The notes below the pieces were generated by a model. It saw only the letters and a program-made list of their open reading frames with translations. It did no database searches and had not been told where the DNA came from. The translations under genes and the position numbers were made by a program. A stretch of DNA of 64,000 bases, from assembly GCA_016195915.1 (NCBI GenBank), contig JACPYS010000026.1, positions 62,001 to 126,000 of the forward strand, written 5' to 3'. The DNA is from Betaproteobacteria bacterium (GTDB taxonomy: Bacteria; Pseudomonadota; Gammaproteobacteria; Burkholderiales; SG8-39). Below are positions 28,468 through 39,700 of the stretch, in pieces. Each line of letters opens with the position of its first letter. Positions within the stretch are counted from its first letter, which is position 1.

Positions 28468-29592
28468 ATGCGTGCGCGCTATGTAGTTGCCGGTATCGGC
28501 CACACGGCGTTCGGCAAGCTGCCGGGCCGCGACACCATCTCCCTCAACGTTGAAGCCTGCCGCAACGCGCTGGCCGATGCGGGCATCGACAAGAGCGTGG
28601 TGGATGCCGTGTTGATCAAAGTGCCGACTTCGGCGCATCAGTTCATGTACGGGCAGAAGGTCGCGGAAGCCCTCGGAATCAAACCGCGCATGGGTGGCGC
28701 CTGGGACCAGGGTGGGGCGGCCAACATCACGCTGATCTCGTTCGCGATCATGGCCATCGACGCCGGCCAGTGCGACGTCGCGTTGATCTGCTACGCGGAC
28801 AATCCGCGTTCGGGCAATCGGGCGGTCTATGGCCGGCCCCGCGGGGACGATGCCGCCTACGGCTGGTTTTCCACCGCAGCAGGCTACGCCATGATCCAGC
28901 GCCGGCACATGTACGAGTTTGGTACGCGGCCCGAGCACCTCGGCGCGGTCGCGATTGCGAGCCGCCGCCATGGCGCCGGCAATCCGAACGCGCAGTTGCG
29001 TTCGCCGCTGACCATGGAGCAGTACCTCAATTCTGCGCTGCTGGTCGAGCCGCTGCGGCGCGACGACTGCGCATTGGTGTCCGACGGGGGCGCAGCGGTG
29101 GTAGTCATGAGCGCGAAGCGCGCGCGCGCACTGGGCGTGCCGGCGCCAGTGCCGGTGCTCGGTTTCGGGCACGGTCAGACTTCATACGACGTCCAGTTCC
29201 GCCAAAGCCTCACGTCGACCGAAGCTGTACGCGCGGCGCGCACCGCGTTCAGCATGGCCGGACTCAAACCTTCGGATGTCGACGTGGCGCAGTTGTACGA
29301 TTGCTTCACGATCACCGTGCTGATGACGCTTGAGGATTATGGCTTTTGCTCCAAGGGGCAAGCCGGGGATTTCGTGGCAGATGGCGCCATCGAGATCGGA
29401 GGTGCGCTGCCGATCAACACGAGCGGCGGCCTGTTGTCAGAAACTGGCATGCCAGGCATGCAGCTGATCATGGAAGGCGTCCGCCAGGTTCGCGGCAGTG
29501 CCCGCCTGCAGGTGCCCAACGTCAAGGTCTGCCTGGTGAGCAACCAGGGTGGCACGATGCATACGCACTCCACCCTGTTGCTTGGAGCGTGA
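28468..29592 (+). CDS. thiolase-superfamily protein (lipid-transfer / SCP2-thiolase-like) lacking canonical Cys nucleophile
   Basis: MRARYVVAGIGHTAFGKLPGRDTISLNVEACRNALADAGI...; GGAWDQGGAANI where thiolases carry Cys; adjacent DUF35 gene. Confidence 0.85.
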   Translation: MRARYVVAGIGHTAFGKLPGRDTISLNVEACRNALADAGIDKSVVDAVLIKVPTSAHQFMYGQKVAEALGIKPRMGGAWDQGGAANITLISFAIMAIDAGQCDVALICYADNPRSGNRAVYGRPRGDDAAYGWFSTAAGYAMIQRRHMYEFGTRPEHLGAVAIASRRHGAGNPNAQLRSPLTMEQYLNSALLVEPLRRDDCALVSDGGAAVVVMSAKRARALGVPAPVPVLGFGHGQTSYDVQFRQSLTSTEAVRAARTAFSMAGLKPSDVDVAQLYDCFTITVLMTLEDYGFCSKGQAGDFVADGAIEIGGALPINTSGGLLSETGMPGMQLIMEGVRQVRGSARLQVPNVKVCLVSNQGGTMHTHSTLLLGA

Positions 29593-30042
29593 ATGACCAT
29601 GCCCCTGCCCGCTCCTGAAAATACGGAAATCTCGCGGCCCTATTGGGATGCGCTGAAGCTGGGCAGGCTGGTGTTCCAGCGCTGCGAATGCGGCCACGCA
29701 TGGCTGCCCGCGCGGCGCGGGTGTCCGTCATGTCTTGGCGACAAGGTACAGTGGGAGCAGGCCTGTGGCAAAGGACGCCTGGTAAGCTGGGTTGTGTACC
29801 ACACCGCGTATCACGACGCTTTCAAGCATCGGCTGCCCTACAACGTCGCCATCGTGGAGCTGACGGAAGGTCCGCGGCTGATTACCAATATGGTCGATTC
29901 GCACGAGCGCCTGGCTTGTGACGCCGCGGTTGAACTTCGGGTGGAATCGGACGAGGGCATTGCGCTTGCGCGATTCGCACTATCGCCGCGACGTGATGAC
30001 GAGCAGGGAACCGGCAGTCCCGCGAGGCGAAACCGGGCATGA
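29593..30042 (+). CDS. Zn-ribbon / OB-fold (DUF35) protein
   Basis: RPYWDALKLGRLVFQRCECGHAWLPARRGCPSC...GRLVSWVVYHTAYHDAFKHRLPYNVAIVELTEGPRLITNMV. Confidence 0.9.
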   Translation: MTMPLPAPENTEISRPYWDALKLGRLVFQRCECGHAWLPARRGCPSCLGDKVQWEQACGKGRLVSWVVYHTAYHDAFKHRLPYNVAIVELTEGPRLITNMVDSHERLACDAAVELRVESDEGIALARFALSPRRDDEQGTGSPARRNRA

Positions 30043-30099
30043 AAGCGAACCGCCCGCTGCTGCCGCACGGGTTAAGTGCTACTCTCCGCGGCGCCTGTG

Positions 30100-30810
30100 A
30101 TGTCGCTGATACGGAGACTGCACGTAATCTTTTTCGAGCCGGACAAGCGTGACCGCACGCTGTTCCCGCACGATGTCTTCAAGGGCCTGATCGTTCCGCG
30201 GGCGATCGGCTGGGTCGCGACCATGAGCCGCGCGGGGCATCTGAATCTTGCGCCCAACAGCTTCTTCAACGGTGTCTCGAGCTGGCCGCAGATCCTGGTG
30301 TTCGCAAGCGAGAGCGCGAAGGACTCCCAGACTTTTGCAGAAGAGACCGGGGAATTCACTTCGAGCATGGCGACCTGGCGCCTGCGCGACAAGATGACTC
30401 TCACCTCCGCAGCGCTGCCGCGCGGGCAAAGCGAATTCGAGTACGCGGGCCTCGCCACCGCACCTGCACGCATCGTGCGGCCGCCGCGCGTGGCCGAGTC
30501 GCCGGCCGTGCTCGAATGCCGCGTGACGCAGGTTCTCCGCCTCAAAGACCTCGACGGAAACGAGACGGGAGCGAGCGTGGTGTTCGGGCAGGTGGTCGGC
30601 ATCCACGTGGAGGAGCGTTTTGTCGTCAACGGGCGCATGGATGCGGTGGCGATGCAGGCGGTCGCGCGCTGCGGTTATGACGAGTACACGGTGATCGACC
30701 GGGTTTTCTCGATTACCCGCCCTTCGAGCGGCGGAAGCGCGTACGGCGGACCTCGGGCGCCGGTTCCCGCGCAAGCCCGAGAAGGCCTCTTGGGTGTGGC
30801 GAACAAATGA
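30100..30810 (+). CDS. flavin reductase-like domain protein
   Basis: LFPHDVFKGLIVPRAIGWVATMSRAGHLNLAPNSFFNGVSSWPQILVFAS. Confidence 0.88.
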   Translation: MSLIRRLHVIFFEPDKRDRTLFPHDVFKGLIVPRAIGWVATMSRAGHLNLAPNSFFNGVSSWPQILVFASESAKDSQTFAEETGEFTSSMATWRLRDKMTLTSAALPRGQSEFEYAGLATAPARIVRPPRVAESPAVLECRVTQVLRLKDLDGNETGASVVFGQVVGIHVEERFVVNGRMDAVAMQAVARCGYDEYTVIDRVFSITRPSSGGSAYGGPRAPVPAQAREGLLGVANK

Positions 30811-31787
30811 CGCAGGGGAAAATCTTGTCTAATGCTCGTATCGTGGCACTCGGGCTTGCCTGCGCATTCGCCAGCCTCGCGTCCGCGCAGGCGTTTCCAT
30901 CCAGGCCGGTGAGAATCGTGGTGCCGTTCCCGCCGGGCGGCGCGGCGGACCTCACCACGCGCATCCTGGCCGAACATCTCGCCAAGGGCCTGGGCCAGCC
31001 GGTGGTGGCCGAGAACCGCCCCGGAGGCAGCACCATCATCGGCAGCGAGGCCGTGGCGCGCTCGCCCGCCGACGGCCACACGCTGCTGGTGGTGTTTCCG
31101 AGCTTCATCATCAATCCGTCGGTGCGCACCGGCATGTCGTTCGACCCGCTCAAGGACTTCCGCGCGGTAGGGCAGACGATTTCGGTGCCGATGGCGATTG
31201 CGGTGCACCCTTCGGTGCCCGCGAAGACGCTGCAGGAGCTGATCGCGCTTGCGCGCGCCAAACCGAAGGAACTGTCCTACGGGACGCCCGGCACGGCGAC
31301 GACGCACCACGTGATGGGCGAGATGCTGAAGCTCACGGCGAAGATCGATCTCACGCACGTGCCTTTCCAGGGAGGCGGCCCGGCGCTCACCGCAGTCACC
31401 GGCGGCCACATCACCATGGTCTACGCCAACGCCTCCGAGGTCGCGCCCTCGGCGAAGGGCGGCAAGGTTCGGCCGATCATCGTCACCTCCGCGGAGCGCG
31501 CCGAGGTGCTGCCCGACACGCCGACCATGCGCGAGGCGGGATTCCCGGAGCTCGAGGCGACCAACTGGAGCGGCATGGTCGTGCCGGCGGGTACGCCGTC
31601 CGCCACGCTCGCGCGCCTGAACCAGGAGCTGGTGCGTGCGCTGCGTCTCGCCGAGGTCGGCGAAAAGTTCAGGAGCTACGGCATGGTGCCGGCGCCGACG
31701 ACGCCGGAGCAGTTCGGCGACTTCCTGCAGTCGGAGTCGGCGCGTTACGCGAAGGTGGTGCGCGAAGCCGGTCTCAAGGCCGAGTAG
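30807..31787 (+). CDS. Bug/TctC family substrate-binding protein
   Basis: FPSRPVRIVVPFPPGGAADLTTRILAEHLAKGLGQPVVAENRPGGST. Confidence 0.93.
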   Translation: MTQGKILSNARIVALGLACAFASLASAQAFPSRPVRIVVPFPPGGAADLTTRILAEHLAKGLGQPVVAENRPGGSTIIGSEAVARSPADGHTLLVVFPSFIINPSVRTGMSFDPLKDFRAVGQTISVPMAIAVHPSVPAKTLQELIALARAKPKELSYGTPGTATTHHVMGEMLKLTAKIDLTHVPFQGGGPALTAVTGGHITMVYANASEVAPSAKGGKVRPIIVTSAERAEVLPDTPTMREAGFPELEATNWSGMVVPAGTPSATLARLNQELVRALRLAEVGEKFRSYGMVPAPTTPEQFGDFLQSESARYAKVVREAGLKAE

Positions 31788-31828
31788 CCGCGCCGCGTTT
31801 CAACTCGCCGCCCGGTGTTATCAGCGAT

Positions 31829-32113
31829 TCACCTCGGCAGCCGGCATTCGAGTTCGCACACGCGCCGCTCGAGCTCCAGCACGCGCTCCCGGTAGGCGAG
31901 CACGAGCGCGAGGGTCGAGGGCGCCAGCTCGAAGTCCGCACGCAGGCGCGCCGCGACGCGCGCCAGTTCGAGCATGCTTTCGGGGAATGCCCATTGTTCG
32001 ATCGCGGTTCCCGTTGGCGCGAATACTCCGTATTCCACGAGTTCGACGATCTCGGCGCGCGTCAGGCCGGAAGCGGATTCGAATTCGGCGAAGACGATCA
32101 GTTCGTGGTCCAT
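31829..32113 (-). CDS. cbpM: chaperone modulator CbpM-like
   Basis: 95-codon ORF directly downstream of a CbpA-like gene; MDHELIVFAEFESASGLTRAEIVELVEYGVFAPTG. Confidence 0.75.
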   Translation of the reverse strand: MDHELIVFAEFESASGLTRAEIVELVEYGVFAPTGTAIEQWAFPESMLELARVAARLRADFELAPSTLALVLAYRERVLELERRVCELECRLPR

Positions 32114-32120
32114 GGCAGCC

Positions 32121-33050
32121 TCACTGGGCAAAATGACCGCGCGGATTGAACCTCGACGCGCTGCGCAGTTCCTCGAAGAGCTTGCGCTCGCTCTCCGAAA
32201 GCACGCTGGGCACGGCAATGCTGAGCACGGCGTACAGATCGCCCGCGGCGCCATGCGGCTTCGTCATTCCCTTGCCTGCCAGGCGCAACCGCTGGCCCGC
32301 CTTCGAACCCGCGGGAATTTTCATTGTCACGTGTCCGGTGAGCGTCGGAACTTCGATCTCTGCGCCGAGCGCGGCCTCCCAGGGCGTGACCGGGACCTCG
32401 AGATAAAGATCGTGCCCGCTCACGCGAAACAGCGGGTGCGGATGCAATGCGATATTCAGATAAAGATCGCCCGCCCGGCCGCCGTTGAAGCCCGCTCCGC
32501 CCTTGCCTCGCAGGCGGAGTTTCTGTGCGTCCGTCACGCCGGCCGGAATGCGCACGCGGATGGACTTCGGCGTGCGCATGATCCGGCCGTCCGGCCCCAT
32601 TTCGCGGGTCGCGAGTTCGAGCGCGACCTCGGTTCCGCGCATCGCTTCATCGAGACCGATGTGCACGGTGACCTCGAAGTCCTCGCCGGGGATCGGCAGG
32701 TCGTGGAAGCCGCGTCCGCGCGCTCCGCCGAGCGAGGCGAACAGCTCGGAGAGGTCGATGCCGCCCAAGTCCTCCGCGCCGCCGGCGCTGTAGCGTTCCT
32801 GCCAGTCGGGGGGCGGCCGGAAGTCCTGTCCCGGTCGGAAGCTGCCCAGGCTCTCGTACGCGGCGCGCTTTTCCGCGTCCTTGAGGGTTTCGTAGGCTTC
32901 CGAGACTTCCTGGAACTGTTCCTTCGCCTTCGGCTCTTTCGACAGGTCCGGGTGGTACTTGCGCGCGAGCCGCCGATAGGCCTTCTTGATTTCCTCGTCG
33001 GTCGCGCCGCGCGCGAGGCCGAGCGTGGCGTAATAGTCCTTGTACTTCAT
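32121..33050 (-). CDS. cbpA: DnaJ-class curved DNA-binding chaperone CbpA
   Basis: J domain MKYKDYYATLGLARGATDEEIKKAYRRLARKYHPDLSK; DnaJ C-terminal domain. Confidence 0.92.
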   Translation of the reverse strand: MKYKDYYATLGLARGATDEEIKKAYRRLARKYHPDLSKEPKAKEQFQEVSEAYETLKDAEKRAAYESLGSFRPGQDFRPPPDWQERYSAGGAEDLGGIDLSELFASLGGARGRGFHDLPIPGEDFEVTVHIGLDEAMRGTEVALELATREMGPDGRIMRTPKSIRVRIPAGVTDAQKLRLRGKGGAGFNGGRAGDLYLNIALHPHPLFRVSGHDLYLEVPVTPWEAALGAEIEVPTLTGHVTMKIPAGSKAGQRLRLAGKGMTKPHGAAGDLYAVLSIAVPSVLSESERKLFEELRSASRFNPRGHFAQ

Positions 33051-33185
33051 GTGAGCGTAACCTGCGGTGCGTTGCCTCAGAATACATCAGGCGGGCGCCG
33101 CGCGCGCAGCGGGAGGCGCGCGGAGTTGTTGCGCCAGTTGCCGCATGGCTCTTAAACTGGCCGGAACTGGCATTCGAGACGGAAA

Positions 33186-33521
33186 ATGTTGGTGACCTTC
33201 CACAGCAACGCAGGGGCAAGCATCACCATGTTCGGTGATGTGGCGGTGACCTTTCTAAAGATGATGGGGCACAGCGGAACGGTGCCGAGCGCTCTGCTCG
33301 CCAAGGACGTTCCGGCGGCAATGGCGAATCTGAAACGCGGTCTCGCTGCTGCGGGGCCGGATGCGAGGGCCGAACGGGACGCAAAGCCCGAGGACGATGA
33401 CGCGGACGCTCATCCGCCGGTGTCGCTGCGGCAGCGCGCGTTTCCGCTGATCGAGCTGTTGTCAGCCGCGGCAGAGCAGGAGTGCGACGTGATGTGGGAG
33501 AAGGGCGCCCCTCTGGTGTGA
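33186..33521 (+). CDS. DUF1840 domain-containing protein
   Basis: MLVTFHSNAGASITMFGDVAVTFLKMMGHSGTVPSALLAKDVPAAMANLKR. Confidence 0.9.
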   Translation: MLVTFHSNAGASITMFGDVAVTFLKMMGHSGTVPSALLAKDVPAAMANLKRGLAAAGPDARAERDAKPEDDDADAHPPVSLRQRAFPLIELLSAAAEQECDVMWEKGAPLV

Positions 33522-33597
33522 CGCTTCGGAACGCGGCAGAAACGCTATACTGGGAAATTGCTTTTCCGTCGCCGTGACGGCCATCCCGCGAGAGCGC

Positions 33598-33999
33598 ATG
33601 AGCACAGATACGCTGCAACCCACCGAGATCAAACTGCACCAGAAGTCGCGCGTGCTCGAGATCTCGTTCGCCAACGGCAAGACTTTTCATCTGCCTTGCG
33701 AGTTCTTGCGCGTGTATTCGCCGTCGGCCGAAGTGCGGGGCCACGGCCCGGGCCAGGAAGTGCTGCAGACGGGAAAGAAGAACGTCGAGATCACCGGGAT
33801 CGAGCCGGTAGGCAGCTATGCGCTGCAGCCCACTTTCTCCGACGGCCACGATACCGGCATCTATTCGTGGGACCTGCTCTACGACTACGGCCTGCATCAG
33901 GAGGAGATGTGGCAGCGCTATCTCAAGCGCTTGGGGGAGGCCGGTGCGAGCCGTGAGGCAGTCTCGGCGCCTTTCGAGCAGCGGCCGAAATCGAAGTAG
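33598..33999 (+). CDS. DUF971 (gamma-butyrobetaine hydroxylase-like N-terminal) protein
   Basis: PTEIKLHQKSRVLEISFANGKTFHLPCEFLRVYSPSAEVRGHG...DTGIYSWDLLYDYG. Confidence 0.92.
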   Translation: MSTDTLQPTEIKLHQKSRVLEISFANGKTFHLPCEFLRVYSPSAEVRGHGPGQEVLQTGKKNVEITGIEPVGSYALQPTFSDGHDTGIYSWDLLYDYGLHQEEMWQRYLKRLGEAGASREAVSAPFEQRPKSK

Positions 34000-34007
34000 C
34001 CGCGCCG

Positions 34008-34556
34008 CTACCAGACCACTCTTCTGGAAAGCGTGGCCATGCCGGCAAATAGTCCGACGCACGGCATGATCAAGGCCGACAGAAGCACAAAACCCACAGC
34101 CACCTCAGTCGACGCTCCCATGGCGAACGACGCGACGAGCGCTACATAAAGAATATGGGCAATGAGAAGGAAGAAGATGGTCAGACGATTGTCGGCATCA
34201 AACCTCGACATGAATACCAGGGGCATCATCGCAACGCCGTAGCCCCACAACAGGAGCGGTAACAGGTTCTCCAGACAGGAAACGTCGGTGTAATGAAAGA
34301 AGACGACCGAACACCAACTCATCACCAGCAGGCTGTTGAAGAGCGAGGCGAAGAAGCCGAGGGCGAGCGCCGGAACGTGGATTTCTTTCTCGACCAGGTA
34401 GTCGAATACCGACATCAACCCCGTGCTTGGGAGGTTCGCAATCCGGAACAGGAACGGCATTGCGATGGTCGCTGCAACACCGATCCCGATCTCCGCCCAT
34501 TCGCCAAGAATCGCGAGCCACACAAATGCCACCAGCCAGCCGAGAGTACTCAGCAT
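34008..34556 (-). CDS. multi-spanning membrane protein, hypothetical
   Basis: Hydrophobic segments MLSTLGWLVAFVWLAILGEWAEIGIGVAATIAMPFLF...; a longer start at 34640 is possible. Confidence 0.65.
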   Translation of the reverse strand: MLSTLGWLVAFVWLAILGEWAEIGIGVAATIAMPFLFRIANLPSTGLMSVFDYLVEKEIHVPALALGFFASLFNSLLVMSWCSVVFFHYTDVSCLENLLPLLLWGYGVAMMPLVFMSRFDADNRLTIFFLLIAHILYVALVASFAMGASTEVAVGFVLLSALIMPCVGLFAGMATLSRRVVW

Positions 34557-34677
34557 CGTGAACGGGGAATTGGCACGATGCTCGGTACTTGGTGCGCGGT
34601 ATTCGCGATCTGACACGAACCTGCTCCTCTTCTGCTGCACGCGTTATCGCATCATCCACCCGGCTTTCGGATTGCAA

Positions 34678-34693
34678 TGTGCTCTACGTCACA
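34678..34693. promoter_or_regulatory. CRP/Vfr-like palindrome TGTGCTCTACGTCACA
   Basis: 9 of 10 matches to TGTGA-N6-TCACA in an intergenic region. Confidence 0.4.
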
Positions 34694-34822
34694 AATATTT
34701 ACAAGAATCTCCTTGCCGGAATTCGTGGGTTTGCTTCAACTCAATGATTATTCATTGGTTTCCAGACGCGCGGTGGCTAGAATCGGGTCGGGAATCGACG
34801 CGAACTGAAACCCGGCCTATCG

Positions 34823-36256
<1,434 letters not shown>

Positions 36257-36474
36257 TCAATAACGAATACCGGGACGTGAAGTTTAACCCGCCAGGACCG
36301 GGAAGCCAGATTTGGTGAGCGGCGGACTCTCCGGGATCAATCGGTCGCGAAGCCGCGGCACTGCCCGACCCCCGCGCCCTGCACGCGGGCATCGAGCGCG
36401 GCCGTACGACTGCCGCCGACGCCACGTGCAACAACAGTGCCTGTAGCCGCAAGCTGCCGTACCGGACCGTGGAT

Positions 36475-36488
36475 TTGCTGTAGGTCAA
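36475..36488. promoter_or_regulatory. FNR/Anr-like half-conserved box TTGCTGTAGGTCAA
   Basis: 8 of 10 matches to TTGAT-N4-ATCAA, about 214 bp upstream of nifJ. Confidence 0.3.
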
Positions 36489-36701
36489 TGATATTAAACG
36501 ATGGTTTGATTCTCCCCGCCTTGAATCGCTGCGAAACGGAGGAATGCATTGGCGGAACTTTGATCTTTCGCATCCCGGTCGTGTTCGATGAGCGCTAGCA
36601 TGCTGCGCTGCAGAGTACGGAGTACGAGCGCTCCGCGCGCCCGTAAGGCGACGCTTCCACGACGGCACGGACGCCTGCAACAAGACAATTGAGGGGAAGC
36701 C

Positions 36702-39700
36702 ATGATCAAACGCCTGGCAGTCCTCGAGGGCAACGAGGCCGCTGCACGCATCGCCCACCTCACCAACGAGGTGATCGCGATATACCCCATCACTCCGTCG
36801 TCGGCCATGGGCGAGTTTGCCGATGCGTGGTCGGCGGCCGGACAGAAGAACATCTGGGGTGCGGTGCCGGAGGTCATCGAGATGCAAAGCGAGGCCGGTG
36901 CCGCAGGCGCGGTGCACGGCGCGCTGCAGGCGGGCGCGCTAACCACGACGTTCACCGCGTCGCATGGTCTGCTGCTGATGCTTCCCAACATGTTCAAGAT
37001 CGCGGGCGAACTCACGCCGGCAGTGTTTCATATCGCGGCGCGCACCCTGGCCACGCACGCGCTGTCGATCTTTGGCGACCACAGCGACGTGATGGCTGCG
37101 AGAACGACGGGCTGGGCCATGCTCGCCTCGGCAAGCGTGCAGGAGGCGCAGGACATGGCCATGGTCGCCCAGATGGCGACGTTGCGTTCGCGCATTCCCT
37201 TCATGCATTTCTTCGACGGGTTTCGCACCAGCCACGAGGTCAACAAGCTCGAGCTGCTGTTCGACGAAGAAGTGCGCGAGCTGATCGACGAAGATCTGGT
37301 CACGGCGCATCGCGCGCGCGCGCTCAATCCGGACAAGCCCGTGCTGCGCGGCTCGGCGCAGAATCCGGACGTATTTTTCCAGGCGCGCGAGGCGTGCAAC
37401 CTGTTCTATATGGCGGTGCCGGGCATCGTGCAGCAAGCCATGGACCGGTTCGCCAGGCTCACCGGCCGTCACTACAGACTATTTGATTACCAGGGCGCCC
37501 ACGATGCAGAGCGGGTGCTGGTGCAGATGGGCTCGGGGGTCGGCGCCTCGGGGGAAGCCGTCCGGGCCCTGGCGGCCGGCGGCGAGAAAGTGGGCCTGCT
37601 GACCGTGCGGCTCTACCGGCCGTTCGATACGCTAGCCTTTGTCGCGGCGCTGCCGCGCGGCGTGCGCTCCATCGCTGTGCTTGACCGCACCAAGGAGCCC
37701 GGCGCGGTGGGCGAGCCCCTGTATCAGGACATCGTCACCGCGCTCGCCGAGGCGTGGCCGCCGGAACTCGCGGCGCCGCGCGTGATCGGCGGCCGTTACG
37801 GGTTGTCGTCCAAGGAATACACGCCGGCCATGGCCAAGGCCGCGCTGGATGAGCTGGTGAAACGCGAGCCCAAGCGCCATTTCACCGTCGGCATCGTCGA
37901 CGACGTCACGCGTCTGTCGCTGCCAGTGGACGAGTCCTTCGACACCGAACCTGAAGCGCTCACCTGCGCGGTGTTCTACGGTCTGGGCGCGGACGGCACC
38001 GTCGGCGCAACGAAGAACACGGTGAAGATCATCGGCGAAAACACGCCGCTCCACGCGCAAGGCTACTTCGTCTATGACAGCAAGAAATCGGGTGCGATCA
38101 CCGTCTCGCACCTGCGCTTCGGACCCAAGCCGATCGAATCGAGTTACCTGATCCGCCGCGCCGACTTCGTCGCCTGTCACCAATTCGAATTCATGGAAAA
38201 GCTCGACGTGCTCGCACTCGCGCGCCCCGGCGCCACCTTCCTGCTGAACAGCCCCTACGGGCCGGACGAGGTATGGGACCAGCTGCCGCGCGAGGCGCAG
38301 GAGCAGATCCACGCCAGGAACCTCCAAATGTACGTGGTCGATGCCCAGGCGGTGGCGAAGCAGGCGGGCCTCGCGGGTCGCATCAACACTGTCACCCAGG
38401 CCTGCTTTTTCGCGATTTCCGGCATCTTGCCGCGCGACGAAGCGATCGAGAAGATCAAGTCCTCGATCCGCAAGACCTACGGCAGGCGCGGCGAAACCGT
38501 GTTGAATCGCAATTTTGCGGCCGTGGACCGCTCGCTCGCCGCGCTGCGGGAAGTGCAGGTTCCCGGACGGGCCGACTCGGCGCTGCGCCGCCGGCCGGTG
38601 GTACCGCGCGCGGCACCGGATTTCGTCCAGCGCGTCACCGCGATGATGCTCGACGGCAAGGGCGACCTGCTGCCGGTGTCGGCGCTCCCGGTCGACGGCA
38701 CCTTCCCCACAGCGACCTCGCAGTGGGAGAAGCACAGCGTCGCGCGGGAGATTCCGATCTGGGATGCCACCCTGTGCACCCAGTGCGCGCTGTGTCCGCT
38801 GATGTGCCCTCACGCGGCCATTCGCATGAACGTGTATCCGCCCGAGCAATTGAAGGGGGCGCCGGCGGGCTTCAAGAGCGTGCCCTGGCGGAGCAAGGAG
38901 GCCGGCGCGTTCGATGGCTGGTGTTACACCCTTCAAGTGGCGCCCGATGACTGTACCGGCTGCGGCATTTGCGTGGACATCTGCCCGACGCGCAGCAAGG
39001 AGATGGTCAAACACAAGGCCATCAACATGGAGCCCAAGCTCGCGCACCTCGAAGCAGAGCAGCGCAACTACGAATTCTTCCTCGCCCTGCCCGAGACACG
39101 CCTGCCGCGGGAGGCGATCAATCTGCTCAAGGGCTCGCAGCTGCGCACGCCGCTGTTCGAATATTCGGGCGCCTGCGGCGGATGCGGCGAGACGCCGTAC
39201 CTGAAACTCCTGTCGCAACTGTACGGGGATCACCTGCTGGTGGCCAACGCGACCGGGTGCTCGTCGATCTACGGCGGCAACCTGCCGTCCACGCCGTGGG
39301 CGCAGAACCGCGACGGCCAGGGACCTGCGTGGGCCAACAGCCTGTTTGAGGACAACGCCGAGTTCGGGCTGGGCATGCGTCTCGCGCTCGACGCACAGCG
39401 CGGCCTCGCGCAAGCGCTGGTGCGCGAACTGCGCGCGCAGATCGGCGATGGCTTGTGCGCGGGGCTGCTCGATGCGCCGCAGGAGTCCGACCCGCAGATT
39501 CTCGAGCAGCGCGAGCGCGTGAAGCAGCTCAAGGCCATCCTGCAGCGGTCCGACTCGCTGCAGGCGCGGCAACTGCTGGCGGCAGCCGACAGCCTGATCA
39601 CGCGCAGCGTGTGGATCGTCGGTGGGGACGGCTGGGCATACGACATCGGCTACGGCGGCCTCGACCACGTGCTCGCTTCAGGGCGGAACGTCAACATCCT

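Noticed and set aside
37632-39668. 678-aa minus-strand ORF
   Set aside because: Antisense to nifJ; compositional shadow ORF.
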